Shown in pieces: positions 9,315 to 19,335 of a DNA stretch of 24,194 nucleotides (its first letter is position 1; each line of letters begins with the position of its first letter). Under the pieces are notes generated by a model that saw nothing but the letters and a program-made list of their open reading frames with translations, searched no databases and had not been told where the DNA came from. Origin of the DNA: Amanita rubescens. Its lineage: Eukaryota; Basidiomycota; Agaricomycetes; Agaricales; Amanitaceae. A program made the translations under genes and the position numbers. The DNA is taken from contig WION01000695.1 of NCBI GenBank assembly GCA_015039365.1, forward strand, positions 1-24,194. The letters run 5' to 3'.

Positions 9315-9600
9315 TTAGTGAAAAAAGTGAATCCTACTAGATTTAAATCTATCAAGTCCACTACATTCAGGCTATGAAATTCTATCAGAAGTAAATGAAT
9401 GGTACGTGGAAGAAATGAGTCAGTCTATGAAAGTCTTTGCAAGTCTATCGGTAAAGGCGCCAGAGAAAACTCTGCTGCAAGTTCACACGATGAAGTCCAG
9501 TCTATAAAATTCTATCAAAAAACAAACGGTACGTGGGAGAAATGAATGCACATAAACTTACCGAAAAAAGTCTACCAACACACACACGATGTTGTCTATG
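9315..9600 (+). repeat. Left subterminal array of AGTCTA motifs
   Basis: The hexamer AGTCTA occurs repeatedly, near 9421, 9450, 9499 and 9569, besides the copies inside the terminal repeat. It is accompanied by two copies of a TCTATCA-A(6-10)-GGTACGTGG(A/G)AGAAATGA block (about 9382-9418 and 9512-9545). Such arrays usually bind transposase. Confidence 0.65.
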
Positions 9601-9669
9601 ACAGGTAAATCAGAGCGGTATGAGGAACTGTGTAGTAGAATCATACCTCATCGTGACATGAGCTGGGAA

Positions 9670-10100
9670 GGACAAAGTTGAATTTGCGTTGAGAACAGCG
9701 CGTAACGGTTGCTATTATGATAGGGAGCGAATCCAAGTCTAGAGAACATGTGACATAGCGTAAGTCTTGTGAGGCTTTGGGGTAGAATGGGTCGCAAAGA
9801 CGCACCACATGAAGTCGAACTTCCACTTATGGTCGACGTGCAACGTTGGCAGCTGAACTTGAGAACGGCGCGTGATGGGCTATGGTGGGCAGCGAATACA
9901 AAGTCAAAGTCTATAGTAGGCGGGTTAGTACTCTTGTGAGGCTTGGAGTGAAATGTGCGCAACAACGCACCAGAGTATAGTCGACGCGCACTGCAGTGTC
10001 GGTGGCTGGGCGTGACGTGCATCTGGTGGTCAGCAAATATAGAGTTTACAGAATGAATGAAGTCTTGTGAGGCTTTGAGGTGAAAAAAAACGCACCGACG
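9670..10100 (+). repeat. Three diverged copies of a ~130-170-bp subterminal repeat
   Basis: The phrase TCTTGTGAGGCTT followed by a short spacer and ACGCACC recurs near 9763, 9932 and 10061. Each copy is preceded by a GAGAACRGCGCGT...GCGAAT-like block (about 9691 and 9862, weaker near 10010). Nothing coding is convincing here; the array lies between the transposon end and the small plus-strand gene. Confidence 0.6.
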
Positions 10101-10198
10101 CGCGCTGCAAGAAAGAAGCTGGCGCTGCACCAACCCTCGCACCAAGAGCCGCTTCCAGCACCCTCAGTCGCATCCTGTCGATTCTACCACTCGCATCA

Positions 10199-10751
10199 AT
10201 GCTCACTCCAGCCCGCTTCCGGTCCAGCATTCCCAGCCGCATTCCACTTCTCCTGTCTTTCCATATCACTCGCGCCCTCCAAGCTCCCACGTCAAACGAA
10301 TCACGACCACGAATTTTCGCCCTCAAAACGAGTAATGCTGAATTGGAACTGCCACAGTCAGAAGAGCAGGAGGCGCTGGAAAAGACTTACCTGGCATTGA
10401 CAAAATACGCGAGCGATGCACGGGATGCGTTGGACAACGAACGGAATGTTGATTGGGTCATAATGTGAGTGAATCGTTGTTGTTCGTCGGCTGATATTAC
10501 TAACCTTGAGGAGGGGGGGATCGAAAACGCATACTACGGGTGAAGACCGCTGGACGGTGCGCGGTTTTGAGGACGGTCGAACAAAATACGTGCTTCACGT
10601 CTTCCCAGGCACGGAGAGGTCAGAGGGATGGGCAAGCGTTGGCAAGAGCTGGCGGAATCGATCGCTCGACGTGAATGAGAGGTGTAGGCGGTTAGAAGGC
10701 ACGATATCATTGCAATTGCAAGGCAAGATGGGGGGAACAAACATCGAATGA
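10199..10751 (+). CDS. Possible two-exon gene, 168 aa, with mitochondrial-type N-terminus
   Basis: Exon 1 is 10199-10464 and exon 2 is 10511-10751. The intron has a GTGAGT donor, a textbook branch site (TACTAAC, 10497-10503) and an AG acceptor, and the two exons join in frame. The first 27 residues are rich in Arg, Ser and Leu and lack acidic residues (MLTPARFRSSIPSRIPLLLS), as in a mitochondrial presequence. The next part is acidic and helical-looking (LPQSEEQEALEKTYLALTKY). Exon 2 has no recognisable domain and may be non-coding. The gene lies between the subterminal repeats and the 3' end of the transposase gene, convergent with it. It could be cargo, a captured host-gene fragment or a chance ORF pair. 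The family is not recognised. Confidence 0.35.
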
Positions 10752-11102
10752 TGCGAATGAGGTAAGGAACACGGGGAGACGAACAGGCAGAGACGAACGC
10801 AGGAGGAGGGCGGGGAGAGTCGAATTCAACAGGGTAGGAGTATTTGATGTGAACGACGGACGTCTTGATCTATATTTAAAATGTAACATACGCGCTGTTG
10901 TATATCTCTAGACACGTTCCTATTTGTTGAGGATCTCTGGAGGCACGACACAGAGTGGCCCTTGTTAGCAAACATAATTGAGTAGGTTATCTACTACGAT
11001 ACAAACAGTCTAGTAAGAAGATTAGTGTACGTCCAAAATCATCTATAAAGCTTACCATGTATGGACGTATGGACGAGCGGATATCCAATGCTAAGTAGAC
11101 GT
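10752..11102. other. Intergenic gap, no gene seen
   Basis: This gap lies between the convergent small plus-strand gene and the 3' end of the transposase gene. It contains purine-rich stretches and AT-rich DNA that could hold both polyadenylation regions. I see no ORF, repeat or RNA gene. Confidence 0.5.
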
Positions 11103-14100
11103 CTAGAACGGCTATCGTAAGACACGATGATTATGGCTACAGGAGGGGACTTACGTTTGAACTAGATTTGTGTACAACGACCTGTAGACCAATTGCTTTG
11201 TTATACGTTTTCCTGCAATCCTCCGCAAGTGCATGGTATAACGCAGCCTGTTTTCGCGCATACGCTGCGTTACTATGTTTACTCGCATTCTTAGCTGCTA
11301 ATTTGCTCCAAACGTCACTCATCTTTGTAAAAGATCGTATAGTACGGCCAAATTCAGCTTCCAAGATCTCCTTTTCTTCTTGTGCACGGTCTCTGGCGGC
11401 CCGGTCCCGGAACCATTTAACTCTGTCCACTAAAATCTCAGTTAGCATTAATACACTTTCTAATGCGGATAGGAACTTACTTTCAACTGCCCATGCCTGA
11501 TCCTCAATACCCGAGCTACGAAGACGCTCCACCTGCCAAAACCAAGGGTCCTCTCTCCTATTGTCACCCAATTTTGCCGGCTTAGTCGTATCCTTCATGA
11601 AGAGCTGGCCGTCGAGCAAAGGCTGCAGTGACCGATCGTCCGGTGCCAGATCGAGACGCAGAAGCGCTGAATAAGCCTGGCGATACAGTTCTGCTGCTCG
11701 CTTCTTCTCTTGTACTAATGTCTGGATCAAATTTTCTGCCCGAGTTACTGCGCGCTGACCCCGAACATGGTCGTGTTTGAAGTCAACATGGCTATTGTAT
11801 GTACGGATTGCCATACGGAGCTTCGCCAGTGCATCATGTGCCTGGCCCCTACGTAAAGTTGCTTCGGCGTGCGCCAACTTATCTATTCCGAGGGACCGTC
11901 GAGTATGTTCATTGAAGAAGGAAGGTAGGGGTAATGGTGCTTCCTCGGGAGCATCAGGGTCAATGCAAGAGACTTGGTCTTGGAGAGCTGGATAACGTGA
12001 AAGCAAAAGGGCCTGCCACTTTGTAAATTCATCATAGAGCCTTGTACGTGCACGGCGAAGTGAATCGCCTTCATCACCGTTGCCGTTCATGGCCCGCAGA
12101 CGTATTCTGAATCATCCATCAGCTTATTTCTCACATAAGCGCTGTCTACGCACTGCTCGTTCTCCAAATCAATCCCAGTATTCACCAACGGAGCATCTCC
12201 GAGTGACTTTGTACTCTGTGATTCAGAAAGTCTTTTCGTCATTTCATCTTGAACGAGGTCTTGGTAAGCCTTGAGCTGTGTTAGAGGCGCTAAACGTGCT
12301 GCTAATAACTTTATTCATTTATATGATTGACTTGCGTACCATTACCAAAGCACGTTTCGTATACGCTGACGACAGTCCCGTCCACGAGTTTAGGCTGGTC
12401 GTCCATTGCTTCCCATGTAGTTATTCTGTCCTTCGGGTGGCGGCTGCTGAACGCGTCGAAAGCATCCTCTCTCTTTTTCAGTGTCATTACGCAAGTTTCA
12501 AACATACGATACAAAGTTGAGGCTATCTAACAGCTTAAGGGCTTTATCGTGAAAAACACAGGAACTCACATAGCTGATGGAGCTTCGTCCAGTTCCAAAA
12601 ACCAAAAAAGTCATCGAGAGTATCATGTCGATGACCATGGTTCTGTTCCTTGGTGCTCCCCGCTGCCTGGTTTTGCTCGGCCCAGCCGCCCTCTATATTT
12701 TCGCCCCATGTCTCGCCCGAATACTTTATATAGTTGAATGCCCATAGCTGTTGACAAGACGAGAGGTGATTTTTTATATGCATTTTTGGAACCGCACCTC
12801 GTATGCGTGGCAATAGCGTGGAAGTTTCGGGAAACCATTTCTCGAAACGCTTTTGAATATTGATAGAATACTGACACCAGATATCATAGCTGAACATTAT
12901 CCACCGCTGATCCTTCGCCTCGGCGAGGGAATGAGAAATGGCATAGTCAGTGTTTGCGTATCTAGGGATAGTTAGGTATCTACATTTATAGAAGAGTGAA
13001 TGGACTTACGCTTCGCCCTTCTTCAAGTCGACAATTCCGCAAGGCATGTAGAAACCATGACGGGCACATTGTACGCCGACCACGCCACTAATGACAGCAT
13101 TCTTGAACCTGATGACATTCTGCATACGCGCTGCTCGTAAATGCGCACACGTCCCTTTCTGCGCAACAGTTAGTAACGTCTGCGTTGAGATGAACGATTG
13201 GCGCACGTCATCAGACGGTTGTACAACGTCCAAATAATCCTCAAAGTCCGCCGATTTGACAAAATATGCACGACCGTTATTTAGTGCCACATCATCAGGG
13301 TCGCTGTTCTTGTTTTTCCTTTGAAGGCGGAAGTTACCGTCGACGGATAAAAAGAGGGTATATTTATGGCTTATCAATGGTGTTAAAAGGGGATATGTGG
13401 ATGTGGAGCATCACTTACGTTTCGTTTTCGTTGGCGTTATCAATTTCCTCTTTCTTCACGTTGAAACCGACTTCTGGGCATGCCGGGCAACGGACAGCCA
13501 AAGATTGCGCTTGGCGATGAGGCAATATATTGTCGATGCCGTGAAATTGACCCATTCGACGCATAACCGTTAAGTGGCGCCAGACACGCTCCACTCGAAG
13601 AAATTCGCGGTACCTATCCTTGGATGATGATCACGATATATGATGGAGATAATGTCTGATATGACTTACCGGCACATTCTTTGGAAAGACGTGGTCTGTT
13701 AAATTGACTAACGCATTCCAGTAATCATACGCTGGGATCTTGGAAGTAAGGCTAATCATTTGAAAATAATCCAAAACGTCGAAAGTAAAGAGGGTCTCTG
13801 GTCTCTCCATTGTTGCAGGGAAGAGGCGCGAGCGTGTCAATTGGATAGGTTCGGCAACAGCATCGGCACAATGACAGAGCTCGAGGTGATATTCGTGGAC
13901 TCCGTTAGTATGAATGATAGTTATTTTGCGAGGTTTGGTGTTCAGAGGATGGTTGGGACACCGTCCGATGTCATGTCCTAGATAAAGAACTAGACCCATG
14001 TCGGATAGAGATGCACGACGAAAGTAATTGCCGGTCCATTCTTGTACCCGGTGGAACGGCAGGTGCGAATGGGCTGAAAGAATGCATGCCCTGCAATGAA

Positions 14101-14550
14101 GGGACGACAAAAAGCAATCCCTGCAATAGTAAAGCGCATCTCTGCTTCCACATCGGCACAATCGATCGGGGTATATAACCGGATACTCGGAATCTAGAAT
14201 CGCTTGCTGTAGAGAGTCGATGTGTTTTAAAAACGCGTCCATCATGACAGATGCACCCTACTAAACGCGTCATTCAACAGTAGCGTGAAACAAATTGGAT
14301 GGCTGACCTGTTTTCGCACCTTCGGTAGTTCCGATGTCGTCGTGCTAATGTCTTCACGCCCAACAGGACGACTTGCATCCAGATTACTTGGCTGTGTAAC
14401 TTGAACCCTGTCATAACGAGTATACGTTGTAGTGGCAAAACCGCTCCCATCGATGACCACAGATGCTTCAAGGTCAAACTTCTCGGCATCATCGTCGCCG
14501 TAAGAAATGCCCTTTCTCCTCCTGGGCGGTTTATTTGCTCGCTTAAACAT
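11103..14550 (-). CDS. KDZ-superfamily transposase with CxC2-like cysteine cluster, ~1023 aa, 9 exons
   Basis: Exons on the minus strand: 14308-14550, 13670-14257, 13419-13618, 13010-13369, 12570-12961, 12340-12522, 12154-12298, 11155-12106 and 11103-11111. The eight introns are 41-51 nt, and every junction keeps the frame. The start is MFKRANKPPRRRKG. Residues ~115-146 hold the CxC2 cluster (CRC, YYCRDC, HCRAC, then His). CPACPE lies in exon 3. The RNase H-like core shows Asp in LFLSVDGNF (~354), Asp in FSYDIWCQYS (~490) and Glu in GENIEGGWAEQN (~551/554), followed by RHDTLDDFFGFWNW, all characteristic of KDZ transposases. The C-terminal ~300 residues are the family's charged coiled-coil region. 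No stop, frameshift or missing catalytic residue is seen, so it may be active. The exon 6-7 junction is the least certain. Without the last intron the stop would be at 11137. Confidence 0.85.
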
Positions 14551-14611
14551 GACGCGTGGGGGTGAAGTAAATGAAACGACGAAGTGGGGGGAGGGTCTAA
14601 GGGCAGGAGGA

Positions 14612-14934
14612 GACGGCTTCGATACAGCTTGAATGATGGGCACTAGTAGACAATGGCACGGGCCGATGGTTGCGCTACGCGGGGATATCAGGACCCGATG
14701 ATCAAAGCGACAGGAAGGTGCGCACAGCATCATCGATACATCCCATCTAGATTAACGGCTGAAAAGAGCAGGGGACGGCTTCGCTACAGCTTGAATGGCA
14801 AGTCACAACACCGGGAGACAATGATGCAGGCCAGGCGGGGATATCAGGACCGGATTGATCAGACCGGCAAGAAGATGCGGTGCGCATAATGATATTGATA
14901 ATCCCATCTAGATTAACTTCTGAAAGACAAAGAA
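14612..14934. repeat. Tandem duplication (~162 bp, two copies) upstream of the transposase gene
   Basis: Copy one (14612-14773) and copy two (14774-14934) both start GACGGCTTCG(A/C)TACAGCTTG, share GCGGGGATATCAGGACC in the middle, and end TCCCATCTAGATTAAC. They are diverged in between. The array fills the gap between the transposase start (14550) and the 3' end of the next gene (14975), so it likely includes the transposase promoter. Confidence 0.8.
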
Positions 14935-14974
14935 ATACGTCCAGCGTCTCTAATTGTTGCGTAAGGCATCTCCT

Positions 14975-16120
14975 CTATTGAAGAAATTGACGATACTCGT
15001 TCCAGAAGGGAGTGTTCCTGACCCCTTCATATCGGAAGCAAAAGATCTCGCGGGGGTGATGAACGATAATGCTGGTGCCCCACGGCAGACTGTCCCAAAT
15101 CCCCCCGCAATCAACTTCCAATGAATTCATCTGCTCTACGTTAAACGCTCCAAGCTGCATCTTGAAGTCTTCAAGTTGAAGTAAGCCGTTCCTGCGGGGG
15201 AAAGCTGTCGTGATGATTGGTTGTACGCCGTCCTAAGTGAAGTTAAGTCCGTAATTGCACCTCGTTTCGCAGATTAGGACTTGCCTGATTCCAAAATATG
15301 ATAAAAACCGGTTTTTCGTTGTCCAGAAGTTCCCCAGCTGGAGTTATAACAGGAGATATAACAGAATAAGTTGTAGGAGGAGACGTCAAAGGTGATGGAA
15401 GGGACAACAAAGGCGAAGACAACGGAACGCCCGCCAGTGATGGAGGAGTGAACAAAGGCGAAAACGCGAGGGAAGCTGCCAGATACGGAGAAGAAAGTGG
15501 CGACATGATCGGAGAAGATGGGAGAGGTGGCGACAAAACCGGATGAGTCGTAGGAGGAGTCGTCATAACCGGGGGCAATGATAAAATCGGAAACGACGGG
15601 GGAGAAGATGACGGGAAGGCAGGAGAGGAATCACTGGGTCCAGCAGTTGTAGGATGGACCGCGATAGATGGGCGATTTTTGGACTTGAGCTCTTCCGCAC
15701 GGTTTTGAAGCATTTGTACCCTCTCATTGAACCATAGGTGGGACGGTAATTCATCGCTAAGAAAACGAGTTCTGTTGTAGCCACTACACGTTATGCACTG
15801 TGGTTGAAATCATCGTCAGTCCTTGAATGCACTTCGTCTGGATGATAACTTACCAATTGAGTCCATCGTCCAAAATTAGCTGGGGTCGTCAATCCCAGGC
15901 AGAGGAAGGGGTCGAGAAGCGAGTGGCCGTTACTAGCGCAATCCTCCCGCCTATTTGGACACGCTCCAGCAACCCGCATGGCCTCCTGCGACAATGCAGC
16001 TATAATATCATCTCTCGATTCGGATTGCCCGTTATTGGCAACGAGGGTCCCCAACAGTGCGGGACGTTGTCCATAGGGAGCGTTGCGTGAGGCTCGGATA
16101 GTAGTTCGAGAAACGGGCAT
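14975..16120 (-). CDS. Uncharacterised agaricomycete protein, 345 aa, 3 exons, one GC-AG intron
   Basis: Exons on the minus strand: 15854-16120, 15285-15797 and 14975-15232. Intron 1 (56 nt) is GTAAGT...CAG. Intron 2 (52 nt) is a GC-AG intron with the ideal donor CAG|GCAAGT. Both are phase 0. The start is the ATG at 16120 (MPVSRTTIR). Residues ~50-100 hold spaced cysteines (ACPNRREDC, then CITCSGYN across the first junction), possibly a zinc site. After HLWFNERVQ comes a long low-complexity Pro/Ser region made of variants of LSPPLPSSP and similar units. The C-terminal ~100 residues look folded (FIIFWNQ, then MQLGAFNVEQMNS and FRYEGVRNTPFWNEYRQFLQ). I recognise it as one of the expanded, unnamed agaricomycete families. 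It is co-oriented with the transposase, 425 bp upstream of its start. Function unknown. Confidence 0.75.
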
Positions 16121-16392
16121 GAGAGGCAAATTCAATGAGATGTCAGTGAGTTAATGATGCAAGTAGCGACGAAACCTCACCCTTTTATACGTCAAGATAT
16201 GGTGCATCGGATTCATGCCACAGGTAAATCAAGTAGACGCGCGCCGCGCTGGAAGGTGTTTAAACAAAGCGACAATGGACGATAAATGAATGGACGGCTT
16301 CCCTCAAACTAGAGATCTCATGACTATCATCCCACGATCAATGCAATCAAAAAACAATGATATCAAGATTGGTACGTAAGACATCAAAGAAG

Positions 16393-18372
16393 TTAAGTGT
16401 CCAGTAATGTTCTTGGAATGATGGCGGCCCGACCAAAGTGTCGATAGTACGTCTGCGTATAGAATCTGGCAAGGGCATATTCGTAATGTAACAAGTCATC
16501 TTCCCGGGTCTCCGCCGTTGGCATCTTCAGTTTTGCTACATGATGTCGGTGATAATTTTCCCATTCAAACATCACCAGACGCAATGCATTGAGATACGGC
16601 AGACGATCCCGCACATTGGGCGATGCTAGCCCCTGGCGAGCGTTCTGAACTGAAACTGATGCGAGATGACGAGGTTGGTTGGGACGAAAATAGAAACACC
16701 GTAACATGACTTCCTCCCGGACCAGAGAGTCTAAATCTCGACGTCGATTCTCAAACAGACGTCGATCAAGGGCACGACGATCCAGCATGAAAAGTTCAAA
16801 CCGAAACGATAACTCTGAAATCCCCCACATGTGTTCCTGGACCTCCCGTACCGTAAACTCCTTATCCGCAACCTTGTGGAGATGGGATATGTCGATACCT
16901 AGTGCAGTTGCCTCTGGTGACAACAAGGTGGTTAGGAATTGTCGAGAAGTTCCTGCCATGGTCTGTTGATTGGGCTCACGTCCATGAAGTAAGATACGCC
17001 AATCCTGGTTCGAAAGCAACCGGACTTGAGATGCGTTGGAGGCCAGACGGTAGATGCATATATCGCGGATGGTTGACCAAATGGTAAGATACCGATTTCG
17101 GCGACGGTCGTTGTTGCCAGAACAGAAAATTCCAGGTTCCGGGAACGCATACCGCCCGTCGTTTTCTGCCAGCTTGGTCGATGAGAAACGTTCATCCGGA
17201 CTACAATTGACGGCGCTCAGGGCTTTTTGCCACGATTGTAATGCGGGCGGCATATATGGGCTATCAATCGGTTCGAACTTATCCCGGGAAGTTGATGTTG
17301 CTTGACCCGATTTTCCAGAACGCCGGTGATCTATCCATACATAAGAACGCGTAAAATTGGCTGAACGGAGTAACTTACATGGTTGGTGCCTTGCACGTGA
17401 ATCCCGAGTATTTCGTGATGGCCCGGGTTGCTCAAATTCATGTGGTTTAATCCCTCTGGGGTTTCCATCACTAAAGAGGTCCGTATAGCGAAGTGATTTC
17501 AGCCCGTGATCGGTAATCGCGCTAAATCTGTTGGAGTTTGAGTCGCCTATATAGATGCGCGGGAATGGGTAGATGTAATCCTCCAATTCCAACACCTGTT
17601 GTGGTTGAACAATAGTTGTGATAGACAATATATTCTCCTTTGCGAAGCTCGAAATGGGGCGTACAAGCCAATAGGGGATCCCTGCTGCGAAAAGCTTTTC
17701 TGCAATATTTGCCTGGTAGACGAAACACCCGATCACTTTGGCCGTCTCCTTTGCAGGGGGTGCGAGACCTTCCATGCGGGGTTCATGGATTTCTATATAG
17801 TCCATCAGGGCCCACAATTCCATCCACAGCCGTTGAACCTGTCGACATTCAAATAGGAGCTCTCTGTGCGTCATCGCAACCGCCCTCAAGCGACTGAAAG
17901 TACGTCGTAGGTTAATGCAAACTGATTTTATCACGGGATGATGGATATTATTATCAGTGATGGCTCGATAGTTGTCCGCCCGTTCATTCAGCCGTTCACA
18001 GCACTCTCCCATTATTCGGAGCTCGTAATGTGGTAAAAACCCAATTCCCCCATTCGGGCTGTGATGTTGCGCTGGTTCGAAATCGATGCGGGTCGGATTC
18101 CACCACATGATCGAATTTTCTGCTGCTAGTCCATCTTTTTTGGGAACACAACACAGGTATGGGACAGAGTGAGAAAATGGCTGAGGCCATTGCGTGTGAT
18201 CGTCAGGGCCATATCGACCATCCAGTCTCGCGTAGACATTGCACGAAGTAGGAGGCGCAAATATATCATCTTGATTGGAGGTGGTAATATAGAAGCTAGG
18301 ATACTGAGTATGAATGGCCGCAACGCGTCCGTCAAACGGCCCGAGAGGCACTAAAACGATATCAGGGTGCTG
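16393..18372 (-). CDS. Uncharacterised agaricomycete protein, ~640-660 aa, 5' end unresolved
   Basis: One long frame runs from a splice acceptor at about 18370-18373 (CTACAGCAG) to the stop at 16393. It contains no ATG near its start, so an upstream exon is missing from this model. Recognisable family blocks are VPLGPFDGRV, VYARLDGRYGPDDHTQWPQPF, SIMWWNPT, FAAGIPYWLVRPISSF, ENDGRYAFPEPGIF and LSFRFELFMLDRRALDRR. These match a widespread agaricomycete family with no assigned function that I know of. An in-frame 48-nt intron is likely at 17331-17378 (GTAAGTTACT...GGATAG); removing it joins HQPY to HRRSGK. The best upstream candidate exon (ending about 18394 at GTAAGC) would need a 27-nt intron and the wrong phase, so the 5' end may be damaged. 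The gene ends 272 bp before the next gene's start. Confidence 0.7.
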   Translation of the reverse strand, partial: QHPDIVLVPLGPFDGRVAAIHTQYPSFYITTSNQDDIFAPPTSCNVYARLDGRYGPDDHTQWPQPFSHSVPYLCCVPKKDGLAAENSIMWWNPTRIDFEPAQHHSPNGGIGFLPHYELRIMGECCERLNERADNYRAITDNNIHHPVIKSVCINLRRTFSRLRAVAMTHRELLFECRQVQRLWMELWALMDYIEIHEPRMEGLAPPAKETAKVIGCFVYQANIAEKLFAAGIPYWLVRPISSFAKENILSITTIVQPQQVLELEDYIYPFPRIYIGDSNSNRFSAITDHGLKSLRYTDLFSDGNPRGIKPHEFEQPGPSRNTRDSRARHQPCKLLRSANFTRSYVWIDHRRSGKSGQATSTSRDKFEPIDSPYMPPALQSWQKALSAVNCSPDERFSSTKLAENDGRYAFPEPGIFCSGNNDRRRNRYLTIWSTIRDICIYRLASNASQVRLLSNQDWRILLHGREPNQQTMAGTSRQFLTTLLSPEATALGIDISHLHKVADKEFTVREVQEHMWGISELSFRFELFMLDRRALDRRLFENRRRDLDSLVREEVMLRCFYFRPNQPRHLASVSVQNARQGLASPNVRDRLPYLNALRLVMFEWENYHRHHVAKLKMPTAETREDDLLHYEYALARFYTQTYYRHFGRAAIIPRTLLDT

Positions 18373-19335
18373 CTGTAGTATATGTTACGCTTAGCTTACC
18401 ATCAGCTCTCTTATTCTGCAACAGATCGCTCGCTTGCGTGGACGACGAGAAGGCTGGCGGCATGTCTTCGGCAATCATCAATAAGACCCAGCAGGTATGA
18501 TAGATGACTGACAAACATACCGATGAATTGACAGAATGCGGTGCCCAAGATCCAACGAAAGAAAATCAGATCCAAACGGACAAATGGAGATGCGCGACCA
18601 AAAGTATGGGACCTAGGAGACAAGATCTTGATATCTTCGGCGTGGCCCTCTTGACAAAAGAGCGGAGTTGGAGGTAAGCTTGATGATGCGCGTGTTCGGA
18701 TGTGAAAGGGTGACACAAAGTCGATCCCCTGAGAGTGACAGACCGTCGAACTCTAAGTATCTTCTGCGCGATGCCAGTGGGTCTTGAGGACGGCAGGAGA
18801 GGGGAGGATGATAAAAGAGTGGGAGGTGTTGAGAGCGACGCGCAGCAGCAGCGATAAACAAAAAATACACGTGCAATACAAATATGTACAAATATGTGAC
18901 TTGGTGACCCGCCGCCCGCTGTCCCAACCAGCGCCGACAATGCAAGATTCCTAAGAGCTCGACGTACCGTCGCTCTCGGTGGTTAGACTTCGGGTCACCG
19001 CCTCCTTCAAGCAGCCCCATCAAGATTGCTAAGAGTCATCGCTCTCCAGACTCCGGCAGGCAGTGCACATGTCTTTGTTCCTCTATCCCGGTAAACTAGT
19101 TCACTCGAAGGTACGTAACTCTGCTCTTTTCATAGTGTTCCTCGTGGCCTGACAGAAGTTGTCCTTTCATGCCACAGAAAGTATCATGGGAAGACGCTTG
19201 TCGCTTCCGACGATAGATCTGGAGCCGCTGCCCTTTGTCGCGCTTACCCTCAAACTGTGGCTTATTCTATCGTTCCTATAACATTCCCCGACTCCAAATT
19301 CTCGTCTCTACTCTCTTCGACCTTGACCCCCCACG
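18373..19335. other. Divergent intergenic region between the two cargo genes
   Basis: It separates the minus-strand ~640-aa gene from the plus-strand gene and should hold both promoters and the missing first exon of the former. It contains a 9-bp inverted repeat, GGTGACCCG at 18903-18911 and CGGGTCACC at 18991-18999, and a short direct repeat AAGATT(C/G)CTAAGAG near 18946 and 19022. Minus-strand ORFs here have no family features and no good start. Confidence 0.5.

Noticed and set aside
9648..10145. 165-aa minus-strand ORF
   Set aside because: It runs through the diverged subterminal repeat, and its internal similarity comes from that repeat. No domain or conserved start.
12523..12569. Transposase broken at its fifth intron
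   Set aside because: An acceptor four bases from an alternative one (after GATAG) restores the frame to SSTLYRMFE, matching the family's expected continuation.
18411..19023. Overlapping minus-strand ORFs upstream of the ~640-aa gene
   Set aside because: Low-complexity composition, no domain, no frame-compatible splice to the gene found.
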